Source: an uncultured Chthoniobacterales bacterium
Lineage (GTDB): Bacteria; Verrucomicrobiota; Verrucomicrobiia; Chthoniobacterales; CAKUMP01
NCBI GenBank assembly: GCA_934667795.1
Contig: CAKUMP010000045.1
Span: forward strand, 1-12,321
DNA: 12,321 bases
Reading direction: 5' to 3'
In this document: positions 7,675 through 12,321 of the stretch, piece after piece
Numbering within the stretch: position 1 is the first letter of the stretch
Layout: each line of letters opens with the position of its first letter
Program-made: the position numbers and the translations under genes
Notes under the pieces: generated by a model
Seen by the model: only the letters and a program-made list of their open reading frames with translations
Database searches by the model: none
What the model was told of the DNA's origin: nothing

Positions 7675-7843
7675 GGATCCGCAGATCAACGCAGATTAAA
7701 CGCAGATTTTTATTTTGATTTTTTAGGGAAGAACGCAAGGGGCGCAAAAGATTTTTATAGGCCGCGAAAAACGCGAAAGAACGCGAAAATTGAATGACGA
7801 AAAATAAAGAATAATCTGTGTAAATCTGCGTTAATCTGCGGAT
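7675..7843. repeat. Inverted GCAGAT-type repeat element
   Basis: The left arm (7675-7711) has three GCAGAT units starting at 7681, 7691 and 7702, about one helical turn apart, led by GGATCC. The right arm (7813-7843) carries the same series inverted (AATCTGTG, AAATCTGCG, TTAATCTGCGGAT). The arms are imperfect inverted copies about 100 bp apart. Between them is a second repetitive tract of AACGCAAGGGGCGCAAAAG and GCCGCGAAAAACGCGAAAG type. Similar tracts recur as intergenic elements in many bacterial genomes and give spurious short frames that end in motifs such as F-A-F-F-R-V-F-R-G. No transposase is present. I read this as a non-coding interspersed element. Whether it is mobile or structural is unknown. 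Confidence 0.6.
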
Positions 7844-7878
7844 AAATTCTTTCTGTTTTTATTCTCTGTGCTTTAGAT

Positions 7879-7915
7879 AGCACCGCGCGAAAAAGCTTCG
7901 TTTCCGCGCGGTGCT
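7879..7915 (-). terminator. 11-bp stem-loop after hsp20 (terminator-like)
   Basis: AGCACCGCGCG (7879-7889) pairs perfectly with CGCGCGGTGCT (7905-7915) around a 15-base loop. The structure begins 12 bases beyond the hsp20 stop on the minus strand, where a terminator would be expected. No run of T follows on either strand, so it may be a protective 3' stem or part of the neighbouring repeat region. Confidence 0.5.
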
Positions 7916-7926
7916 GATCGAGATCA

Positions 7927-8382
7927 TTATTCTGAATCAATCAGAATTTGTTTGGGTTTGGACACTTCCGTTTTTGGAAGGGTGATTTTCAGAATACCAT
8001 CTTTGTATTGTGCTTTGATGTTTTCCGAATCGATATCGGTTGGAATACTCACGGAACGGTAGAACTTTCCATAATAACGTTCCTGCCGTTTGCTTTCTTC
8101 ATCCTCTGAGGATTTTTCATATTTTTTCTCCCCGGAAACCGTCAGTACTCCATCATGAAATTGTAAATTTACATTTTCACGATCCACTCCAGGCAGTTCT
8201 ACACTGACGTGAATGGCACTTTCATCTTCGGTGACATCAAGACTTGGATTCCATTCTTTCGATAAGGTGCTTTCCAATCCAGGAAAACCCACCCGACCAA
8301 AAAAATGACTCAAATCACTCCCAAATGGGGAAAATGCATTCCATTGATCTAATACACTTGAAGGTTGTTTTATTAATTTCAT
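7927..8382 (-). CDS. hsp20: Small heat-shock protein, Hsp20 / alpha-crystallin family
   Basis: This 151-residue protein has the normal length for bacterial small heat-shock proteins. A variable N-terminal arm (1-44, with F-S-P-F and FFG hydrophobic clusters) is followed by the alpha-crystallin domain (about 45-138). The domain includes V-E-L-P-G-V at 61-66, DGVLTVSGEKK at 77-87 and the signature GILKITLPK at 129-137. The C-terminal tail carries the I-X-I oligomer motif (I-L-I at 146-148). The protein is an ATP-independent cytoplasmic chaperone that holds unfolding proteins. AAAAGGAG five bases before the ATG fixes the start. It is a single-gene unit with a candidate sigma-54 promoter and two palindromes upstream and a stem-loop after the stop. 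No CIRCE element is seen. Confidence 0.94.
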   Translation of the reverse strand: MKLIKQPSSVLDQWNAFSPFGSDLSHFFGRVGFPGLESTLSKEWNPSLDVTEDESAIHVSVELPGVDRENVNLQFHDGVLTVSGEKKYEKSSEDEESKRQERYYGKFYRSVSIPTDIDSENIKAQYKDGILKITLPKTEVSKPKQILIDSE

Positions 8383-8423
8383 ATAGCTCCTTTTAAATAG
8401 TTGTTTATTCGGTGTATCAATAG

Positions 8424-8439
8424 AGCTTGTTTTATGCCA
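8424..8439 (-). promoter_or_regulatory. Candidate sigma-54 (-24/-12) promoter of hsp20
   Basis: On the minus strand the sequence TGGCATAAAACAAGCT has the invariant GG (8438-8437) and GC (8426-8425) with exactly ten bases between them, as in the RpoN consensus TGGCAC-N5-TTGC. The TT before GC is AA here, so the match is partial. The predicted transcription start near 8413 gives a leader of about 30 bases with AAGGAG correctly placed before the ATG at 8382. Confidence 0.5.
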
Positions 8440-8514
8440 TGTTTTTGAATGTTTTATATTCTATTGGTTATAAGTAGTTTATGTGGATTTTGATATTTTT
8501 ATAAAGTATAAAAA

Positions 8515-8529
8515 GAGACAAAATGTCTC
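8515..8529. promoter_or_regulatory. Palindromic operator/enhancer site 1
   Basis: GAGACA-AAA-TGTCTC is a perfect six-base inverted repeat with a three-base centre. Its centre (8522) lies about 109 bp upstream of the predicted hsp20 start. It is nearly identical to the palindrome at 8559-8573, 44 bp away centre to centre, close to four helical turns. The pair fits a dimeric regulator such as a sigma-54 enhancer-binding protein. No gene lies on the other side that it could serve. Confidence 0.5.
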
Positions 8530-8558
8530 GTTTTAATGTGCTGTAAGATTTTCAAAGT

Positions 8559-8573
8559 GAGACAAAGTGTCTC
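8559..8573. promoter_or_regulatory. Palindromic operator/enhancer site 2
   Basis: GAGACA-AAG-TGTCTC repeats the palindrome at 8515-8529 with one changed centre base. Its centre (8566) is about 153 bp upstream of the predicted hsp20 start. Two matching sites on about the same helix face at -109 and -153 are the usual position of upstream activator sites for sigma-54 promoters. Confidence 0.5.
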
Positions 8574-8674
8574 TTTTGTTGTGCCTTATTGTTCAGGATC
8601 CAGTGGAAATAACGGATTACGTTCTAAAAGATGAAAATAAGCACTGAAAAGGAAATCGATGTTAGCCTGGAAAG

Positions 8675-8694
8675 TCTCTGACATATCAGAGCAA
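8675..8694. repeat. 20-bp direct repeat, copy 1 (internally palindromic)
   Basis: TCTCTGACATATCAGAGCAA is identical to the sequence at 8888-8907. It contains the inverted repeat CTCTGA-CATA-TCAGAG. The two copies bracket the compound palindrome at 8742-8867. Confidence 0.7.
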
Positions 8695-8702
8695 CTCGTT
8701 TA

Positions 8703-8726
8703 TTTTGGGGTCTGTCCCTTATTTTT
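8703..8726. repeat. GGGGTCTGTCCC-type motif
   Basis: A GGGGTCTGTCCC core sits in a T-rich context on both sides. Similar GGGGTCTGTCCC / GGGACAGACCCC sequences are, from memory, common near IS200-like (REP-associated tyrosine) transposases. No transposase gene is present here, so this could be a remnant. The evidence is only motif resemblance. Confidence 0.25.
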
Positions 8727-8741
8727 CGAATGGGAAGGGGC

Positions 8742-8867
8742 GAATTTGGAGTGCGGCGGTTTCCGCCGCTTTGGATCATAACGGATGGGATGTACGAACA
8801 ACCATTGCCTGGCGAAACTCAAACATCATTCGAACCAAAGCGGTGCAGAGCCCCGCACTCCAAATTC
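8742..8867. repeat. Compound palindromic (REP/MITE-like) element
   Basis: GAATTTGGAGTGCGG (8742-8756) and CCGCACTCCAAATTC (8853-8867) form a perfect 15-bp inverted repeat. Inside it CCGCTTTGG (8766-8774) pairs with CCAAAGCGG (8835-8843), and a local hairpin GCGGCGG-TTT-CCGCCGC lies at 8753-8769. The central 60 bp has no symmetry. The structure is typical of small non-autonomous interspersed elements, and similar GC-rich elements are familiar from Verrucomicrobiota genomes (recall, not a search). No coding capacity is seen. Confidence 0.65.
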
Positions 8868-8882
8868 TTCCTGTGTGGTGGG

Positions 8883-8925
8883 AAAAATCTCTGACATATC
8901 AGAGCAATTGTACTTAAATTGCTCT
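8883..8925 (-). terminator. Overlapping hairpins with T-tract after the GspF-like gene
   Basis: Reading the minus strand from the stop codon, AGAGCAATT and AATTGCTCT (8925-8917 and 8909-8901) form a 9-bp stem with a 7-base loop. Immediately after, CTCTGA-TATG-TCAGAG (8904-8889) forms a second stem followed by A-TTTTT (8888-8883). The two stems share the middle CTCT, so they cannot form together. The second stem with its T run looks like a modest intrinsic terminator. Confidence 0.45.
8888..8907. repeat. 20-bp direct repeat, copy 2
   Basis: This is an identical copy of 8675-8694, 213 bp away in the same orientation. It overlaps the putative terminator of the minus-strand GspF-like gene, so this copy may have a function of its own. 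Confidence 0.7.
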
Positions 8926-9910
8926 AAGGGAGAAGGGATTCTACTTTTTGGAGGTATGAAGCGTAGAGAGAAATGATTTGGTAGCCGATGAAAAGGAGGG
9001 TGAGGATGGTCAGTATTTTGGGCAACCAGAAAGCGAGGGTTCTGGTATGAGAAAGTGCGATGGTCAGGAAGTTTTTTTGGGATTCCTGAAGTGTTTCGAC
9101 GAGGTGTCCGGAGGATTCTGCAACTGCGAGCGCGGATGGCCAGTTTTTCGGGAAGGCAGAGGACAGCAGGAGCGCCTGGGAGAGCGGGTTTCCTTGATGG
9201 AGGGATGCCTGGATGGTGGATAAGGAATTTTGAATCCGGGCAGAACCGGAGGTTTTGGCTGCCGCTTCAAGGGCAGAGAAAATGTTGATGTTTGCATTGA
9301 GCTGGGCCGCCAGGGCCGCCGTAAATTTTGCCAATGCAAAGTGATGATGAATCGATGAAATCAAAGGAATACAGCGGAGGATTTTTTCAATGGGATCGGA
9401 GTAGGGAGCGTAAATGAGAAGAAACCGTATGAAAAGGATGATCAGAAAAATCAGGAGATAAAGGATTCCAAGCGGAATGAAAACAGCCTGGAAAAATGCA
9501 GGAAATCCACTCGTAATTGCATGAGGAATCGCAAGAATAAAAATGGCGAAATGAAGAATAAAGACAGGGTAAGCTAAATGCGAAAGAATCGTGGAGCGAG
9601 CTTCTAAAAGGCTTTGATAAAGCGTGTGAAGATCCTGGAAAGCATATTCCAGCGTGCCGGAAGTGTTGGCGGAATCGATCAGGGAAGCGTCGAGTGCGGG
9701 GGTGCCGGAGGAAAGAAAAGCGGATTGGACAGTGTCTCCATTTTGAAGTTTTGTATAACAGGAATGGAGGAATTTTTTTACTGAACCATAAGAAGATTGT
9801 GCGAGAGTATGCAGAGCGTGGGGGAGAGGAGAGCCGGTTTTGGTTAGCTGGTAAAGCTGATCATAAATGCGAACAGAATCCCGAAGAGAGAGTTTTGACA
9901 TTTTTGACAT
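8924..9910 (-). CDS. Stand-alone type II secretion F-family (GspF/PilC-like) membrane protein
   Basis: The 328-residue protein has two T2SSF-type helical domains (about 12-111 and 192-290) and the expected membrane segments (about 112-131, 143-167 and 292-315). Repeated features are the L-x-x-G-x-x-L pattern (L22...G26...L29; L204...I208...L214) and the S-G-x-L motif (S84-G-T-L in domain one, S267-G-H-L in domain two). GspF and PilC proteins are the inner-membrane platform of type II secretion and type IV pilus machines and usually have about 400 residues. This one is shorter and diverged: the common G-E before S-G is A-N in the first domain. No secretion ATPase, pseudopilin or secretin gene is nearby, so its partner machine is unknown. 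The start region is a tandem ATGTCAAAA, and Met1 or Met4 could be used. Neither has a clear Shine-Dalgarno sequence. Confidence 0.75.
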   Translation of the reverse strand: MSKMSKLSLRDSVRIYDQLYQLTKTGSPLPHALHTLAQSSYGSVKKFLHSCYTKLQNGDTVQSAFLSSGTPALDASLIDSANTSGTLEYAFQDLHTLYQSLLEARSTILSHLAYPVFILHFAIFILAIPHAITSGFPAFFQAVFIPLGILYLLIFLIILFIRFLLIYAPYSDPIEKILRCIPLISSIHHHFALAKFTAALAAQLNANINIFSALEAAAKTSGSARIQNSLSTIQASLHQGNPLSQALLLSSAFPKNWPSALAVAESSGHLVETLQESQKNFLTIALSHTRTLAFWLPKILTILTLLFIGYQIISLYASYLQKVESLLP

Positions 9911-9980
9911 AACAGAAATATGTCTGAAAAAAGGCCGGATGTCATGAAAGGAATAGGAAATTGATTGGCGGAATGAGATG

Positions 9981-10010
9981 AATTAGTAGAAATTAGTGAG
10001 ATTAAGAGGC
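9981..10010. repeat. Short 10-nt-periodic tract upstream of ribD
   Basis: Three successive ten-base segments, AATTAGTAGA, AATTAGTGAG and ATTAAGAGGC, are variants of one unit. The tract lies in the 119-bp gap between the divergent GspF-like and ribD genes. It resembles the AATTAGTG-type interspersed repeats seen in many genomes and may be a decayed copy. No FMN riboswitch sequence is seen in this leader. Confidence 0.3.
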
Positions 10011-10029
10011 ATAATGAGAGGATTGCTGT

Positions 10030-11046
10030 ATGATGGACGGGAAATTACAACACGAACGATGGATGCGGGAGGCCTTGGAGGAAGCGAAAAAAGGCGAGGG
10101 CTATACGCACCCTAATCCGGTGGTTGGAGCGGTTTTAGTACAGGATGGAAAGGAAATTGCGAGGGGATATCATCAAAAAGCGGGCGAAGCCCATGCGGAA
10201 GTGGCTGCAATTCGGGCGGCGGGGGGCGTAAATTTACAGAATGCGGTGTTGTATATTACCCTGGAGCCATGCAGCACGGTGGGGCGAACCGGAGCCTGTA
10301 CGGACTTGATTTTACAACAAGGGATAAAAAAAGTGGTGATTGGGGCGATTGATCCGAATCCGGAGCATCAGGGGAAAGGGGTGGAAATTTTACAAAAACA
10401 GGGAGTAGAAGTAGAAGCGGGGGTTTTGGAGGAAGAGTGTCAGAATTTAAACCGGGCGTTTAATTGGAGAATGAAAACGGGCACCCCCTGGGTGATTTCC
10501 AAAGCGGGGATGAGTCTGGACGGAAGGTTAACGCGTCCGCGTGGTGAAAGTTCGTGGCTGACAGGAGAACGGTCGTTGCGGGATGTGCATTTGTTGAGGA
10601 GTCAGGTGGATGCGATTGTAGTGGGCGCAGGAACGGTCTTGTCGGATGATCCGGCGTTGACCATTCGGCATGGTATTTCACATGAAATCCAGCCCTGGCG
10701 GGTGATTCTGGCAGGAGAACGAGAAATTTCTCCATCGATGAAATTGTTATCGGACGCGCATCAGGAACGCACTCTGGTTTTTCGTCGAAAAAGTTTGAGC
10801 GATGTCCTGGAAGAGCTAAAAAAGCGGGGTGTTCAGACGGTCTTGCTGGAAGGTGGAGGGAAAGTGACCGGAGAAGCTTTTCGATTAGGACTCGTCAATG
10901 AAGTGCGCTGGTATTATGCTCCCCGGATAGTTGGAAACGAACAAGTTACGGTGGTGGATACAGGCTTTTCTGAGTCAGTCGTATTAGAAGGGGTGAAATG
11001 GATGGAGCTTGGTGGAGATTTTCGACTCCAAGGATTTGTTAAATAA
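10030..11046 (+). CDS. ribD: Bifunctional riboflavin deaminase/reductase RibD
   Basis: This 338-residue protein has both RibD domains. The N-terminal deaminase (about 6-145) has H55-A-E57, with the zinc-binding histidine and the catalytic glutamate. It is followed by T-L-E-P-C-S-T-V-G-R-T-G-A-C, where C81 and C90 complete the zinc site. Many RibD proteins have P-C-S-H-x-G-R-T-P-P-C here; the histidine is threonine in this one. The reductase domain (about 150-338) has SKAGMSLDGRL, V-G-A-G-T-V-L-S-D-D-P-x-L-T and the L-L-E-G-G-G NADPH-binding segment. The enzyme performs the second and third steps of riboflavin synthesis in the cytoplasm, deaminating the pyrimidinone and reducing its ribosyl chain. 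Two adjacent ATGs begin the frame; GAGAGG eight bases upstream favours the first. The TolC-family gene follows 11 bp after the stop, so the two may be co-transcribed. Other riboflavin genes are not in the window. Confidence 0.94.
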   Translation: MMDGKLQHERWMREALEEAKKGEGYTHPNPVVGAVLVQDGKEIARGYHQKAGEAHAEVAAIRAAGGVNLQNAVLYITLEPCSTVGRTGACTDLILQQGIKKVVIGAIDPNPEHQGKGVEILQKQGVEVEAGVLEEECQNLNRAFNWRMKTGTPWVISKAGMSLDGRLTRPRGESSWLTGERSLRDVHLLRSQVDAIVVGAGTVLSDDPALTIRHGISHEIQPWRVILAGEREISPSMKLLSDAHQERTLVFRRKSLSDVLEELKKRGVQTVLLEGGGKVTGEAFRLGLVNEVRWYYAPRIVGNEQVTVVDTGFSESVVLEGVKWMELGGDFRLQGFVK

Positions 11047-11057
11047 ACAAAACAATA

Positions 11058-12321
11058 ATGATAAATGAACGGATGAAATTTTTGAAACGGATCAAATGTA
11101 TTGCAGGGATAATCGGTGTTTTTTGGGGTTCGGTTGTAAGTGGAGAATGCCAGACAGCAGGAAATGAAGAGAATGAGAGTGGTTCGCTGGAGTCTATCGT
11201 GCCGCAGGAAGTGACCCGGGATGAAGAAGAGTTCCGTCGGATGGATGCAGGACGTAAAGTCGTGAAATATTCTTTATTTCAGGTGATCCAAATGGCGTTG
11301 GAAAAAAACCTGGAAATTCGGACCGAGCTGTTAACACCTCAGATTTCGCAGCAGGCACTTTTGCAGGAACAGGGCGTTTTTGATCCCACATTGGACTTTG
11401 AATATAATCGTTCAGAAAATAACAGTGCGCAACAGATTGATCCGCGTATCGGGCTGGAAACAGAATCGGAATTATACATTTCCGATAATTATGAAATGGG
11501 ATTACGTGGGTTGTTTCCATTGGGGACGCAGTGGGAACTGGGAATCGACACGCAGAACCGACGAGGGACGTTCAATCAATTTGTGGATCAGTATGATACT
11601 TTTGTAGGCCTGACCCTGACGCAACCCTTGTTGCGTGGGTTCGGATCCCGGGCAACGATGTCGAATATTCGGATTGCCCGGGAAGAAGTAAAAATATCGG
11701 AATGGGATTTCAGGGAACGGGTGATGGATGTCGTGACCGAAGCAATCAATATTTATAACGACTTGTATTTTGCGAAAAAAAATTTGGAAGTCGCATTGAA
11801 ATCGCGGGAATTGGCCGAGCAATTATTGCAGGATAACATGCAGAGAGCAGAGGTGGGGGTGATGTCGCCATTGGATGTCACATCGGCGCGAGCGGAGGTT
11901 GCTTTGCGTGAAGAGGACGTGATTCTGGCACAGCGTGCAATCCGGGATTTTGAAAATTTATTAAAACAATTTGTGACGGATGAAGTGCTGGGGTTATTGG
12001 ATCAGCGCGTGGAAATTGATGCGGCACCGCGTTTGCAGCCCTGGGTGAAAGACGTACGGGAAGCGGTTTCAAAAGCATTTCAGATCAGACCGGATTATCA
12101 AAAACGGTTGTTACAATTGGAGCAGCAAAACATTCGGGTGGCGTATGCGAAGAACCAGGCATTGCCGCGGTTGGATCTGGTAGGCAGTTTTGGGTTAAAT
12201 GGACTGGATGGAACTTTTGGAGATAGTATGCAGCGCATTATGGAGGATAAAAATACGGAATGGAGAGCCGGGATTGTTTTCAGTATTCCCATTCCCAATC
12301 GGGAAGGACGCGGACGACTTG
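11058..12321 (+). CDS. TolC-family outer-membrane efflux protein (3' end outside window)
   Basis: An open frame runs from ATG 11058 to the window edge (421 codons visible, no stop). A signal peptide follows the start (basic K-x-x-K-R-I-K, then a hydrophobic stretch ending near S-G-E-C-Q). If the second ATG at 11073 is the true start, the signal peptide begins M-K-F-L-K-R. The mature part has the TolC/OEP pattern: an opening helix, K-Y-S-L-F-Q-V-I-Q-M-A-L-E-K-N-L-E-I, then strands with Q-P-L-L-R-G-F-G, long amphipathic helices with L-x-x-A-E-V-G-V-M-S-P-L-D-V-T-S-A-R-A-E-V-A, a second-repeat start (A-V-S-K-A-F-Q-I-R-P-D-Y) and a LDLVGSFGLNG strand. These proteins form trimeric outer-membrane channels with tripartite pumps or type I exporters. 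No pump or adaptor gene is visible, so it may lie beyond the window. No strong Shine-Dalgarno sequence precedes either start, so coupling to ribD translation is possible. Confidence 0.88.
   Translation, partial: MINERMKFLKRIKCIAGIIGVFWGSVVSGECQTAGNEENESGSLESIVPQEVTRDEEEFRRMDAGRKVVKYSLFQVIQMALEKNLEIRTELLTPQISQQALLQEQGVFDPTLDFEYNRSENNSAQQIDPRIGLETESELYISDNYEMGLRGLFPLGTQWELGIDTQNRRGTFNQFVDQYDTFVGLTLTQPLLRGFGSRATMSNIRIAREEVKISEWDFRERVMDVVTEAINIYNDLYFAKKNLEVALKSRELAEQLLQDNMQRAEVGVMSPLDVTSARAEVALREEDVILAQRAIRDFENLLKQFVTDEVLGLLDQRVEIDAAPRLQPWVKDVREAVSKAFQIRPDYQKRLLQLEQQNIRVAYAKNQALPRLDLVGSFGLNGLDGTFGDSMQRIMEDKNTEWRAGIVFSIPIPNREGRGRL

Larger units (their letters stand above)
8383..8923. other. 541-bp gene-free region: hsp20 control region plus repeats
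   Basis: No convincing coding frame is present. The half next to hsp20 (8383-8573) is A/T-rich and holds the candidate sigma-54 promoter and two palindromes. 8574-8674 shows nothing recognisable. 8675-8907 is a composite repeat region with a GC-rich compound palindrome. Frames of 63-70 codons in 8705-8976 read through the palindrome and have no family features, so they are judged non-coding. Confidence 0.7.

Noticed and set aside
7755..7940. 61-codon minus-strand frame across the repeat and hsp20 end.
   Set aside because: Its sequence is the translation of the GCAGAT and GCCGCGAAAAACGCG repeats, a well-known kind of spurious frame, and it overlaps the hsp20 tail and the stem-loop.
8705..8976. 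Two plus-strand frames of 63-70 codons across the compound palindrome.
   Set aside because: They run through the palindromic repeat and into the antisense of the GspF-like gene, with no ribosome site and no protein family features.
9895..9926. Perfect TTGACA hexamers near the divergent GspF-like/ribD gap, suggesting a ribD promoter.
   Set aside because: They come from the tandem ATGTCAAAA at the start of the GspF-like gene on the other strand, and no good -10 element lies at the right distance.
9911..10029. Possible FMN riboswitch before ribD.
   Set aside because: The leader has none of the conserved FMN riboswitch segments (such as the AGGGGCAGGGTGAAATTCCC-like start) and is too short for the aptamer.

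Overview
The window is bacterial DNA from a Gram-negative organism, shown by a TolC-family outer-membrane efflux gene and System II (ResB/CcsA) cytochrome c maturation. The gene content and the style of the intergenic repeats (10-nt-periodic GCAGATTAAC-type arrays; a GC-rich compound palindrome beginning AATTTGGAGTGCGG) suggest a member of the PVC group, most likely Verrucomicrobiota. This placement comes from recall of repeat style and gene content. No 16S or marker gene is present.

Layout. 1-188: 3' end of a prephenate dehydratase gene (pheA, ACT domain). 242-1096, minus: prmA, ribosomal protein L11 methyltransferase, convergent with pheA. 1142-1207: a Shine-Dalgarno-led 21-codon ORF for a hydrophobic peptide. 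1298-7654: a three-gene plus-strand block made of a Cu+-type P1B ATPase with an unusual extra C-terminal membrane domain, ResB and CcsA. A 16-codon micro-ORF overlaps both the ATPase stop and the ResB start. 7655-7926: a repeat element and a strong stem-loop. 7927-8382, minus: a small heat-shock protein (Hsp20). 8383-8923: 541 bp without a gene, holding a candidate sigma-54 promoter with two upstream 15-bp palindromes for hsp20, then a compound palindromic repeat bracketed by two identical 20-bp copies of a smaller palindrome. 8924-9910, minus: a stand-alone GspF/PilC-like membrane protein. 10030-11046: ribD (riboflavin synthesis). 11058 to the window end: a TolC-family outer-membrane protein, cut by the window edge.

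How the genes fit together. The ATPase, ResB and CcsA read as one respiratory maturation unit: CcsA and ResB deliver haem across the membrane and ligate it to apocytochromes c, and the ATPase would move copper, probably for a haem-copper oxidase or for copper control in the same compartment. Cysteine clusters at the ATPase ends and histidine-rich loops in ResB add to the metal theme. Pathway genes pheA, prmA and ribD are ordinary housekeeping genes with no clear functional tie to the block.

Most worth following up: the sigma-54-type control region of hsp20, the ATPase C-terminal membrane domain, the two micro-ORFs of the copper/cytochrome block, and the bracketed palindromic element at 8675-8907. 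No tRNA, rRNA, CRISPR array, complete insertion sequence or riboswitch was seen.
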